Of a stretch of DNA of 64,000 nucleotides, positions 11,211-23,255 are shown piece after piece; within the stretch, counting starts at the first letter, position 1, and every line of letters starts with the position of its first letter. The position numbers were made by a program, and so were the translations under genes. Under the pieces are notes generated by a model. That model made no database searches. It saw only the letters and a list, made by a program, of their open reading frames with translations, and was not told the DNA's origin. Source of the DNA: Cynocephalus volans (Eukaryota > Chordata > Mammalia > Dermoptera > Cynocephalidae); the NCBI RefSeq assembly GCF_027409185.1, contig NC_084460.1:145250569-145314568 (forward strand). Direction: 5' to 3'.

Positions 11211-12710
11211 GCCAACATTCATATAAAATGATACTGAATTGCAATGTCATATTCCTGTCTAGATGCTGCTTAATCAGCAGATATGAAGGTGTGGTATTTC
11301 TGTTTTCAAAAACATAAAAATATGAAATATTTTATAAATAATTTTGAGATATAAGGTTTTTAAAAAATATGTGATTATGTGAAATGTTAAGGAGGTGGCT
11401 GCAGACACTAATTTACCTTGTCCAATAACTTGTCAATCAGAAACACCTTAAATTAAATACATAAAAGTGAATATTTATACAGAATTAAGAATGAAAAATA
11501 CATAATATATTTTATACTAAATCTCTTGAAGCAAGATAGATTCAAGTTCAGAAGTGTTTTCTCACTTTCTCAGGAATTCTTTCGTATCTTTTATACTGAA
11601 TAAAAGTGAGATTAATTGATATTAATGCAAATATCTCTGGTATTAATGATATATGGAATTTCCTCCTCCTAAGATATTGAGTCAAGTAATAATACGGTGA
11701 GTTAAAATCCTATTTATGCTGTTTTCTATCCCTTACCAATATGTTACTACTTCTGCTTATCAAAACCACCACATTTCTAATAGACTATTAAAAAATTTTC
11801 CTCCATAAAACTGTATATGAAAAAAATCATTAATTCATTTAGTTAATAAATATTTACTTAGTACCTCCAAAGTTAAAACACTGTAATTCTTAGTTCAATC
11901 ACACATAGAACATTTAACCCAGGTATTATAGGCATAATGCTAAAATAACGCCAATGTTGAGGGGAAAAAAGCACACATACAGACACCGATGGCTTGTTCG
12001 CAGATTTGAGATAGATCCAAGAGCTGTCATTAAACATGCCAATATAGGAAATTATCCAGTTAACTAAGAATATCTTTTAATATTTTAAAAACATAATTCT
12101 GAAGATATTGTAACAATTTTACTTTTTTCTGATATATTTGATATTGTTGGTGGGATTACCAAAGTCAAGTTGGAAGGAAACATTACAAAAGACACTACAA
12201 TGGAGGGAACATCCAGTATTTTGAATATCTGGATTTAATTTAAATGTTAAAAATTATAAATTTTGTTTAAATAGCAAATCAAATGAGGAGAAAAGTTGAA
12301 TCACAGAAATAGATAATGACTAACATAAAGATAGGCAAGGCCAAAAAAATCCCTGAGATAAAAACGTAACTATACATTCTATAAACCTGAGAAGTAAGTG
12401 AGAAGGCTAGATCCTATGCAACCTAGGAGGAAAAAAATCTAAGACAGTATCAGGAGAATGCATTGCTTTATGACAAATTATGCGTAATTCTGGACCCAAG
12501 ATATTTTTAATGAACACAAATCCCCCACCTTGCTGATCTAAATCAGGAGCTACCCATGTAGAAACAGCAAGCCTAAGTATATAACTATTCAAGGAAATAT
12601 TTACAAGTCTTGGGTTTACAACTCCTAGGCTGTACTAACAAGTTCAGCCAAATAGGTGTCTTACCAACACATATTTTTACTTTTATAACTTATTTTTATA
12701 ACTTAATTAC
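11211..12710. other. 5' flank of OR1 (copy A; B copy 56415-57915)
   Basis: AT-rich noncoding DNA aligned to about 31960-34160 in copy C except where C carries a mariner. The leader exon and promoter of OR1 should lie in or beyond this stretch; none can be picked out with confidence. About 12110-13200 has no clear counterpart in C. Confidence 0.5.
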
Positions 12711-12711
12711 T

Positions 12712-13100
12712 CCACCATAAAAAAGAATGAAATTCTCCCATTTGCAACAACATGGATGAACCTGGAGAAACTTATGTTGAGTGAAATAAGCGAAGCACAG
12801 AGGGATAAATAGTGCATGTGCTCACTCATAAGTGGGAGCTAGGAGAGAAAGAAGGAAGGAAAGAAAGTCCACAGTGGTGCGTTGATAATGCAGAGGGAGG
12901 GAACATTCCTAGGGCTACAAAGTGGAGTGGAGAGGAGAGGGTAGGGGGATGGAGGTTGACAGATAATTGGGTGGGGACATGGGGTACAAAAGTAATTTAT
13001 GGTAATGAGTATGCCCCCAGTATGAATCTGGCCTTCACATCATGGGCATGAGGGGTGACAATTAGCTTTGTATCTCATGAATATTTGTAATAAAAAAAAT
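12712..13100 (+). repeat. L1 3' end fragment (copy A; B copy 57916-58300)
   Basis: Late ORF2 and 3'UTR of L1 ('aaagaatgaaattctcccat', 'gaacctggagaaact', 'agtgaaataagc'), ending in an A-rich stretch near 13095. Plus orientation. Absent from copy C. Confidence 0.85.
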
Positions 13101-15544
13101 CTGTAAGAAAAATCATTGTTTGAACTAAAACAGTCACCAATCTGATTAGACTTTGCTAATGACTATACTCCCCCCAAGTCTGTGCTGCCTGGGATCAATT
13201 TTCTGAATTGATTAAACTAATATGGAAATTTTTTAAGAGATAGGGTTAGTGAAAAATTCATATCTGAAAATAATAATCTTGGAACAGTAAAAACATGTAG
13301 AAGGATTGGGATATTTTATATAGAAACGCACCTAGGGTTTTGTCCCTGAATAAAGAGGCTGTTCTGTGGAAAACAGTTCTTCTCCGTCTTTACTGGGACT
13401 AGAAAAAGAGAAAATCAGTTTGGGGTTTTTATTAGACACTAACATGCACTAACAGGCTTGCAGTAATCGTTGAGTAAGCACTCTGCTGTCAATCACCAAA
13501 CGTACCGAATTATCCTTATTAAACATGCTGTGGAGGATAAAGTGCTGAAGCATGCCCACTGCAGATGTGGTGAACTCTGCGATTCTGCATTATTTCCAGA
13601 GAAGTGCTCTCTAAAACATGAACTAGATTGAGGAGGAAGGCATTGACTTCCCTCAGAAGCCCTACAATTCTCCTGCCCTCAATTACTGGAAAATCTTCCT
13701 GATTTTATGAGGTTTCAAAAGTAAAGGACAGAATGAATTTTACTTTTTAAAGACACTGATAAAATATTTAGTAGATTGGTTCTGCAACTCATTATCTTGA
13801 CAAAAAAAAAAAAATGGAAACAAAAATGTAACAAAACTTGATAAGATTTCAGTCTCAATTCCAACTCTAAATTACCAGGAGATTATGCCTAACACTCTAT
13901 GAACCTCGTTTTCATGTTCTCATTGGTAATCCTATGGACTTTCCAAAGTACATTTTTGCCCACAGTCTATGAGACTATGAATCGTTCTTGCTACTTAGTA
14001 GGCCGCATAGCATAAGGATAAGCATACAGACTCTATAACCCCGTCACATGAGTTCAGATCTTCATTCTACAAAAGTACTCGTATAGCTTTGTTTCCATAA
14101 AGATTCAGAGGAATTGAACAAAGTGTTTATTTAGCTTTTCTGTTCAGGACTGCTTTCTGTTCCATTTGGTAGGTAAGTGATCTGAAAAAAATTTCAGATA
14201 TCATGACAGCTCATGAGAAACCTTTGGCACTGAAATAATATGCCTTTTCATGAAAAAAGTAATAATAAAATAAAGGATTGTATTCTCACCCAGTTCCTAT
14301 AAGAAGATATAGAGATGCCACGAGATACAAATTTTCATGATGAACCCTTAAGGTACACAAACAAGATGTCAAAGGCAATTATTCCTTCCACATTAATTCT
14401 TCAAGAAACACAGTTAGAAGGGATTAATATTTATTTCTTCCCGTCTTCAAACCTGTTTGCAAAGTTAATACTGAGACTCCCTCAATGCCAACAAAAGATT
14501 CCCTGTAGGATAAAGTTGATCTACTGAGCATTGTAGACTAATGAACAAATCACTTCTAATAAGCCAATTGTAGCTATTATTTTTTCTTTGAAAAACATAA
14601 GCATTACAAGTTAATTATTTAAGAAATAAAAACGTGTATTACATTGATGTTTCACGTGGAACTGATTGTCATCTAAATTTTACTCGGACAAATAAGAAGC
14701 ATACTTTACTACATAGAAAACATTTTTGATGAATATATGTATTATATATGAATATATGTATAATCATCTTTGTGACAATTATCCAATGTTCCCACAGCAT
14801 TTGGTTGCTTCAGACCTAAATTCTGAGAATTCAGCTTCTACCGATGGCGTAGCAGTTTGTTTCAGACCAACCCTCCCACACAGAATAACTTTGACTGAAC
14901 CAGATGATATTGCCAATATGCAACCATTTTTGATATACAAAAATAGCAAATTTCATGTGCTTCACTCTAATCAAATATCTACACAAAATATTTTTTATAG
15001 AAAATGTAGATAAACTCCAGGAAAACAAATTGCTGTAATCTAACTAATCAATGATGAAATACAGTATTCCTCCTACCTTTTGCCCAGGCATGTACCTGTA
15101 TATACCATCTAAAGCAAAATTATGTTTCTGCTATACATAATTTTTTATAAACTATTTTTAACAACAATGTATCATTAGTATAAAAAACGTGTTTTTTTTC
15201 CTGGCTACATGATTTTTCATAAAAATCTGTAATTATAAAGTCTTAGAATCAAAGATAATTTGTCCAAATATGTTTGCATTGTTAATATATTGTTTACAAA
15301 TCTGCAACAGTCCCTAAGAGAAAATTGTGTCAATTTACACTGCAAAATTTGAAACAACCCATATCCCAAACTTTACACTAGTGAAAAGTAAAATATTTAT
15401 CTATATGTATACACAAACACACATATGCACATGTCATATGTATTTATGTGTATGTATATTTGGCAAGAAATGTGCCTGACCTATATGTATGTGGCAAAAA
15501 TGTAAAACTTTACCAAGATGTATGTACTGTTCAAAATTCTTTGT
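13101..15544. other. Intergenic sequence, no gene (copy A; B copy 58301-60751)
   Basis: Noncoding, aligned with 34160-35880 of copy C up to about 15180. The short open frames at 14315-14527 and 14726-15013 recur in copy B only because the DNA is duplicated; they have no recognisable domain and are not conserved as frames in copy C. Confidence 0.5.
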
Positions 15545-15694
15545 GGTAAATTGAAAAATTATAATTGTATATATTTATGGGGTACAAAGTGATGTTGCCT
15601 GACTTATTTCATTTATCATAAGGTCCTCCAGACTCCATTATGTTGTCACAAATAAAAGTATTTACTTCTCTTTTAAGTCTAAATAGTATTCCAT

Positions 15695-15754
<60 letters not shown>

Positions 15755-16430
15755 GCACATTTGCTTTACCCATTCATTTATTGATGGACCCTTAGATTGC
15801 TTCCATAACTTTGCCATTGTAAATGACGCTGCAATGAACATGAGAGTGCAGATATCTCTTTGATGTATTCATTTCAAATCCTTTGGATGTAGTATAGAGT
15901 AACTCATTTATACCTTTTTGAAAAACATCCACACTATTTTCCATAGTGACTGTACTAATTTACAATCCTACCAACAGTGTACAACAGTTCCCTCTCTCCC
16001 ACATCCTCATCAACACTTATTATCTTCAGTGTTTTGATTATAGCCACTCTAACAGGTGTGAGACGATATCTCATTGTATTCTTAATTTGTATTCCCTAAT
16101 GATTAGTGATGTTGAGCATTTTTTCATATGTTTGCCATTTGAATATCTTCTTTTGAGAAATATCTATTCAGGTCTTTTGCCCATTTTAACCACGTTATTT
16201 GTTTTCTTGCTATTGAGTTGTTTGAATCCTTTACATATTGGATATTAACATCTTGTCAGATATATGGCTTGCAAATATTTTCTCCCAATCCATAGGTTGT
16301 CTCTTCACTCTGTTAGGTGTTTCCTTTGCTGTGCAGAAGCTTTTTCATTTGACACAATTCCATTTGTCTATTTTTGCTTCTGTTGTCTATGCTTCTGCAT
16401 TTCAATTTGAAAAAAATCATTGTACAGAGG
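15545..16430 (-). repeat. 5'-truncated L1, minus strand (copy A; B copy 60752-61625)
   Basis: L1 3'UTR and ORF2 C-terminal region in reverse ('tttatggggtacaaagtgat' at the 3' end, 'tttgctgtgcagaagctttt' near the 5' end). It contains a TA dinucleotide run at 15698-15752 (60901-60945 in B, shorter). Its 5' end coincides with the start of copy C. Confidence 0.9.
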
Positions 16431-17141
16431 TGAAGAATTTTTACTTTTAAATATATAGCCATAGGGAGTCCTAAAATGTACAGTACAACAAAATATATTA
16501 ACAGAAAATTAAGGAACTTAAGAGACTTTCACACTGAATAACTGGCTGAAAATTTTATAATGTCAAATAGCAAAATTATTACTCCTAGTTTTAGTTCCTT
16601 TAATGAATAGTACAGCCAAGCATGAATAAGCTTTGTGAATTTCTCTTATAAGTTATGTCATAAGTAACACAAGTAGACTATTTAAGCTAACGTCAGTGAC
16701 GTGAGCCTGCCGTCTGAGGATCCCATGAAACTAAACAACTTATTACACTCAGCCACAAACCTTAAGCCAGAATTTTTTATTCTGAGAAGTTAAAAATAAG
16801 TTAGTTGAGCAGCATAGCTTATGTCTCAGTTTTAAAAACTTCACATTATGAAGTGAGATTTGAATATGTTGAATTTTTCCTATTATTATTTAAATTTTTC
16901 ATTTTTTTACTAATCAAGTTTTATTATTTAAAAATCTCCTATATGTGTTACCTACACAGTCAAACTTCTAACTGAAATATGCCAGTTCAGTAGGGCATTA
17001 ACTTCTGTCCATACAGATTTTGGTAGCTCTTTTCGAAAAGGAGAAAAACCTGTCTAGAATTTTAACTTCTTAAATTAATATTTCATTTTCTAACAGGCAA
17101 ATTGCAACACTATAATAATAAAAATTACTAAAATCCCTATG

Positions 17142-19854
17142 TGCTTTTCTCCCAGCACCATTTATTGAAAAGGCAGTCTTTTCCTCAATGTATGTTCTTA
17201 CTGCCTTTGTCAAAGATCGGTTGGCTGTAAGTATGTGGGTTGATTCCCAGGTTTTCTATTCTGTTCCATTGATATGAGTGTCGGTTTTTATGCTAGTACC
17301 ATGATGTTTTGGTTACAATAGCTTTGTAATATAATTTGAAATCAGGTAGTGTTATGCTTCCAGCTTTATTTTTCTTGCTCAGGATAATTTTTGCTATTTG
17401 GAGTCTTTTGTTGCTCCATATGAATGTTAGGATTGCTTTTTCTATTTCTGTGAAGAATGTCATTGGTATTTTGATGGAGATTGTGTTGAATCTGTAGATT
17501 GCTCTGGGTAGAATGGACATACTCATGATGTTAATTTCTTCCCATTCAAGAGCATGGTATGTCTTTCCACCTTTTTGTGTGCTCTTTAATTTCTTTCAGT
17601 AGTGTTTCAAAGTTCTCATTGTAGAGATGCTTCACCTCCTTGGTTAAATCGATACCTAGGCATTTTATTTTCTTGGCAACTATTGTAAATGGGATTACTT
17701 TCTTGATGCCATTTTCAGCTAGTTATTGGAGTATTAAAATGCTATTGATGTTGGAGAGTTCAGATTGTATCCTGCAACATTACTGAAATTGTTAATCAGC
17801 TGTAAGAGTTTTTTGGTAGAATCTATACGTTTTTCTATATATAAGATCATGTAATCTGCACACAAGGATAGTTTGACTTCGTCCTCTCCAATCTGTATGC
17901 CCTTTATTTCTTTCTCCTACCTAATTGCTCTGGCTAGTACTTGCAAAACTATGTTAAATAGGAATGGTGAGAGGGGGCATCCTTATCTTGTTCCTGTCCT
18001 TCAGGATGATATTGGAGATTGGTTTGTAGTAAATGGCTCTTATTGTATTGAAATAATTTCCTTTTATACCTAATTTGCTGAGTCTTTATCATGAAAGAAT
18101 GTTGAATTTTTTTAAATGCCTTTTCTGCATCATTTGAGGTAATTGTATGGCTTTTGTCCTTGGTTTTGTTGATGTGGTGTATCACATTTATTGACTTGCA
18201 TATGATGAACCATCCTTGCATACCTGGGATGAATCCCACTTGATCATGGGTATAATTTTTTTGATGTGTTGCTGTAATCTATTTGCTAGTAATTTCTTCA
18301 GGATTTTTGCATCTACATTAATCAAAGATATTGTCTTATAACTTTCTTTTTGGTTGTTGTTGTATCATTGTCTAGTTTTGGTATCAGAGTGATGCTTGCC
18401 TTATAGAATGAGTTTGGGAAAATAGCTTTAGTTTCAATTTTTTGAAAACATTTGAAGAGAAGTTGTATTAATTATTCTTTAAAGGTTTAATAGACTTCAG
18501 CTGTATATCCATCTGGTCCTGGGCTTTTCTTTGTTGGAAGATTGCTGGTTACTGCTTCAATCTCATTGCTTGTATTAGTCTTTTTGCATTCTTTATTTCT
18601 TCTTGGCTCAATCTTGGTAGTTTGTATGTGTCCAGAAATTTATCCATGTCCTCCAGGTTTTCATATTTGTTGTTGTACACTAGTTTATAATAACCTCTAA
18701 TGATTCTGCATATTTCTGTTGTATCAATTGTAATGTCTCCCGTTCCACTTCTGATTTTTGTTATTTGTGTCTTCTCTCTTCCTTTTTTTTTTTTTTTGTT
18801 GTTGTTGTTAACCTAGCTAATGGTTTGTCTATTTCATTTATCTTCTCAAAAAAATTTTTTGTTTCATTGATCTTTTGCATTGTTTTGGGGTCTCTATTTC
18901 ATTTAGTTCTGCCCTGATATTAATTATTTCTTTCCATCTACTACTTTTTCAATTGGACTGCTCCTGTTTTTGTAGGTCTTTGAGGCATAGTGTTAGGTCA
19001 TGTATTTGAAGTCTTTCCATTCTTTTGATGTAAGAATTTATTGCAGTAAACTTCACTCTTAGTACTGCTTTTGCAGTATCTCACAGGTTTTGGTATGATG
19101 TATCTTTATTTTTGTTAATTTCAAGAAACATTTTGATTTTGTGTTTAATTTCTTCTTGGTCATCAGAAGTCCATTGTTTAGATCCCATGCACTTGAGCAG
19201 TTTTCAGAATTTTGCTTACTATTAATTTCCAGTTTTAATCCATTGTGGTCTGAGAACACACTTGGAATAATTTCAATTTTTAAAAATTTGCTAAGATTTA
19301 ATTCACGACCTAACATCTGGTGTACCCTGGAGAAAGTTCCATGTGCTAATGAGAAGAATTATTCTCTAGTTGTTGGATGAAATGTTCTGCAGATGTCAAC
19401 CAGGTTCAATTGGCCTAAGGTGTAATTTAAATCCTGTGTTTCTTTGTTAATTTGTTGCCTGAAAGATCTGTCTAAAGCTGAGAGAGGGGTGTTCAGGTCA
19501 CCCACTACTATCATATTTGGACCTATCTCTTTCTTTAGGTCTAAGTGTTTTTGCTTTATATCTAGGTACTCCAGTGTTGGGTGCATATATATTTATGATC
19601 ATTATGTCTTCTAACTGGATAGATACCTCTGTCATTATATAATGGCTTTTTTTGGTGCCTTTTTATGGTTTTTGGTTTGAAGTCTATTATATCCAGTCTA
19701 GGAATAGCTATGCCGTCTCGTTTTTGGTTTAAAATAGCATGGTATATCTTTTTCCATCCCTTCACCTTTAGTCTGTGCTTGTATTTATAGGTGAAGTTTG
19801 TCTCTTGAGGACAGCATATAGTTGGGTCTAGCTTTTTAATCCAGTCAGTCTGTA
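17142..19854 (-). repeat. Inverted 5' part of an L1 (ORF2 endonuclease to reverse transcriptase)
   Basis: Antisense ORF2 reading from the 'cccagcaccatttattgaa' region at the left, through the reverse-transcriptase core, to endonuclease-domain sequence near 19800. With the sense L1 at about 20480-21660 it has the arrangement expected of twin-primed (5'-inverted) L1 insertion. Several stops show it is inactive. Confidence 0.85.
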
Positions 19855-20480
19855 TGTAGAGGATCCCAACATTAATAAAGCAAATGTTTTTAACAGGGCC
19901 TAACTTATAGCTTAATGGGGCCACAGCCCTGTAGTTTAGCATGGCCAAAGCCCTATAGTTTAAGGGATAGCCTAACTTTTTAGTATTGCACTTAATGATG
20001 CTAAGCTTGGGAAAAACAGAAAACTTACCAGGACTAAAGTCTCCGTTGTAGATAAAAAAAAAAAATTGTAACACAGCAAAAATGCTTGGTCTAAGGGCAG
20101 TTGTCCTTGGTGCATTAAACCCAATGACAGGAAAGTATGTGAGCTAAAGTCCTTTAGGTTGATGGTTGGGGATGTTCCTCATCTCACCTTTACCTGTTTC
20201 TTTCAGTTTCTTAGGGAACTAAGTGTTGCCTTGATGATTATCTCATTGGTCTTTTTGTAACCACCTATGTTCCTTTTCTGTAACTTTCTTGCCTGGACAA
20301 TAAAAACTGAGAGAAAACCTAATTCAGGGTTATTTTCCTAAGCATCCTTCTCTCTTGAAGGAGTTGTTCCTGGGATTGACCCCTTATTGGCCTCTCACTG
20401 TGCTGGAAAAATGGGCTTTGAGTAATCCTTTGTATCTCTGTCACCCTGGGAGAGGTGACCTCTGTCTCTTTAGTACCTCT
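19855..20480 (+). mobile_element. Solo LTR, about 0.6 kb, ERV1-like, at the L1 inversion junction
   Basis: LTR-like block starting TGTAGAGGAT, with an AATAAA signal near 20300, sitting between the antisense and sense halves of one L1. A related LTR lies at about 39170-39700. Old fossil; no internal viral genes adjoin it. Confidence 0.65.
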
Positions 20481-21660
20481 TACCGTATACTGAATCAACT
20501 CCAAATGGATTACAGACTTACATATAGGACTTGAAACCATAAAGTTACTAAAGGAAAACTTAGGGGAAACACTCCAGAAAGTAGGACTGGGCAAAGACTT
20601 CATGAATAAGATCTCAAAAGGAAAAGCAACAAAAGAAAAATTTAATAAGTGGGATTATATCAAGCTGAGAGGCTTCGGCACAGCAAGGAAAAAGTCAACA
20701 GAGCAGAAAGAGAACCTACAGAATGGGAGAAAATATTTGCAAACTATACATCCAACATGGGCTAATATCCAGAATATACAAAGAACTCAAACAACTGTAC
20801 ATTAGAAAAACAAATAATCCAATTATAAATATGGGCAAAGGAGATGAATAGAATGTTTTTCAAAGGAAGACATACAAATGGCCAACAGGTACATGAAAAA
20901 AAGCTGACCATCAATAGTCATCAGAGAAATGCAAATCAAAACCACATTGAGACATCATCTCACCCCAATTAGATTTGCCATTATTAAAAAGACCAGGAAT
21001 AACAAATGTTGGTGAGGATGCAGGGAAAGGAGAACTCTTCTACCCTGCTAGTGGGACTGTCTATTTGCACAGCCATTACGGAGAACAGTATGGAGGTTCC
21101 TCAGACAACAACAGATAGAACCACCATATGATACAGCAATCCTACTACTGGGAATATATCCAAAGGAATGGAAATCATCATGTTGAAGGGATATTGGCAT
21201 TCCCACATTCAGTGCAGCTCTATTTAAATTAGCCCAAAAGTGGAACCAACCTATGTGTCCATCAATGGATGACTGGATAAGGAAAATGTGGTATATATAC
21301 ACAGTGAAATACGACTTAGCCATAAAAAGAGAATGAAATACTGCCATTTGCAGCAACATGGATGAGCCTGGAGAAAATTATGTTAAGTAAAATAAGCCAG
21401 ACAAAGAAAGAGAAATACCACATGTTCTCACTCATAACTGGCTTCTACAAAGGAAGAAAGGAATGAAGGAAAGAAAGAAAGAAAAGACGACAACAATAAG
21501 TTGAACTTTCAGAAGGAGAGAACAAACCTAAGACTGATAGAGATGGGGGGAGGGATGGGAAGACGTTTAGTAAGTGATAGGTCAAGAAAAGGGCATAAGG
21601 AAATATCATGATTTGTAAGAATGAATATGCTAATCATAAATAATAAAAATTAAGGAAAAA
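20481..21660 (+). repeat. Sense 3' part of the same L1 (ORF2 C-terminus and 3'UTR)
   Basis: Plus-strand L1 from 'cctcttaccgtatactga' through late ORF2 ('aaggaatggaaatcatcatg', 'gatgactggataagg') to a purine-rich 3'UTR with GAAA runs (about 21460-21485). The 3' end lacks a long A tail at 21660. Confidence 0.85.
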
Positions 21661-21689
21661 AACCATAAGAACAAGGTAGCTTACTCTGT

Positions 21690-23190
21690 GGATGTCAGTT
21701 GGCATCTTTATCCAAACACTGAATCATTTCTCTATAGACTTATCTATCAAATAACAATAGTGACAGGACTGGTATGAAGTATGCACTGGTACACTGACAC
21801 CAAATCTCATCTGATTCATCCATTGATAATTACCCAGAATTCCAACCACAAAAACCAGTTGCTAGCATCACACCACTGGGAAACTAGCCAGCCACCTGCT
21901 GAAGTGAAGAAAGTAATTTTTCATCTCTGGAACAGACATTTATTCTGGATATGGATTTGCCTTTCCTGCCAGCCACGCTTATGCCAACATCCCACTCTTG
22001 GGCTCTCCATTAAAGAAGACCACAAAATATTACTCCTGAATAATGAATTCATTTTTATAGCAAAAGAACTAAACCAATGGGCACCACTCATAGGAGACAC
22101 TGATCTCATGATATTCTCCATTGCTCAAAAGCAGTTGACTTTATTGAATACTGGAACTGCATACTTAAAACTCATAACCCTAGCTGGGAATGTGGGCTGC
22201 TGTTCCACAGTTTATTCTAAACAAGTAAACAATATATGGTATTGTTTCTCTCATCGACAAAATATATGGATCCAAGACTGTATTAGTTTGCTAGGGCTGT
22301 CATAATGAAGTATCATAGACTGGATGGTTTACAAAACAGAAAGTTATTTTCTCACAGTTCTGAATGCTAGAAGTTCCAGATCAAGGTGTTATCAGGGTTG
22401 GTTCCTTCTGAGGCCTGAGAGGGAAGTATCTACATTACTCAGGCCTCTCATTGGTTGGTAGATTTTCTTCCTTCTGTATGCATCTGTGTCCAGATTTCCT
22501 CCTATTATAAGGACACCAGTCATATTGGATTAGGGCCCACACTAATGACTTCCTTTTAACTTGATTGCCTCTGTAAAGGTTCTATTTCCAAATACAAGCA
22601 CATTCTAAGGTACTGGGGGTTAGGACTTCAACATATGAGTTTGAAAGCAACACACTTTAGCCCATAACAAGGAGCAAGGGGATGGAAGGTTGAATGGCAT
22701 TTCTCAATGTTATCACTAATAAACTGGACAAAATTGGTTTTCCATCCTTTTGGGGCTCTTCTTGTTTAGAGGTCCTAGCACCTAAGCGAAGAAAGACAAC
22801 TTTTGCTGGCAAAATAATAGTTCCATTAATCTGAAAGGTAAAAGTGCTACCTGATCATTTTGAGCACCTCAATTCCCTAGAATATGTCAGTGAAAAGGGC
22901 TGAGAGGATACTTTGTGAGTTGACATGACTAAGTGTAAGCAGAGAAGCACATGTCTGGAAGTCAGTGATTCCTCCGTGTCTTCTCCTAATACTGCTGCTT
23001 TCAGTGTCAAGAGTCAATGAGCAACTACAGCAACTGCACAAAGGCAGGACTCCTGAGAGTCAGACCCACAGAAATGAAAATATAGTTTATCCTATCAGGG
23101 GTATTATACCCTCACTGTTGTTAAAGGGAACATGGAATAGGGTGAAAAAAAGTGTAGAAATGATTATCATAATATGTATCGATATCTGTT
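21690..23190 (+). mobile_element. ERV-L internal (pol-region) fossil, interrupted by an MLT1 LTR
   Basis: Sequence on both sides of the MLT1 LTR resembles, from memory, the pol region of ERV-L. It is broken and old. An A-rich stretch with AATAAA follows at 23205-23255. Confidence 0.45.
22279..22674 (-). mobile_element. MLT1-type MaLR LTR
   Basis: Fossil LTR, minus orientation, with the characteristic 'tattagtttgctagggctgt' end and 'ggattagggcccacactaat' core. It lies inside the ERV-L-like fragment and is ancient by divergence. Confidence 0.8.
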
Positions 23191-23255
23191 TCTTGCTCAA
23201 ATGTATTAAATAAACATTTTTATTTCAAAAAATAAATAAACTTAAAAAAATAAAA

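Larger units (their letters stand above)
1..18810. repeat. Tandem segmental duplication, copy A (open at left edge)
   Basis: Matches 42859-64000 in the same orientation at about 98-99% by eye, with small indels plus four larger differences: a SINE only here (7464-7629), a SINE only in copy B (48431-48536), a 2.39 kb segment missing here after 6506, and a different length of the TA repeat near 15700. It carries OR1. The window begins inside the copy, so the true left boundary is not visible. Confidence 0.95.

Noticed and set aside
10873-11250. 125-aa minus-strand frame overlapping OR1 (and its twin at 56077-56454)
   Set aside because: Shadow frame of the OR coding exon; it crosses the splice acceptor and has no family resemblance.
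14726-15013. 95-aa frame repeated at 59929-60216
   Set aside because: Conserved between A and B only because the DNA is recently duplicated; the frame is not kept in the older copy C and shows no domain.
15698-15752. TA repeat as a functional element
   Set aside because: Simple dinucleotide run inside an L1, of different length in copy B; ordinary slippage.
19562-20074. 170-aa minus-strand frame
   Set aside because: Crosses from antisense L1 into an LTR; a chance frame across a repeat boundary.
21781-22305. 174-aa plus-strand frame
   Set aside because: Lies in ERV-L-like fossil sequence and runs into an MLT1 LTR; treated as part of the fossil.
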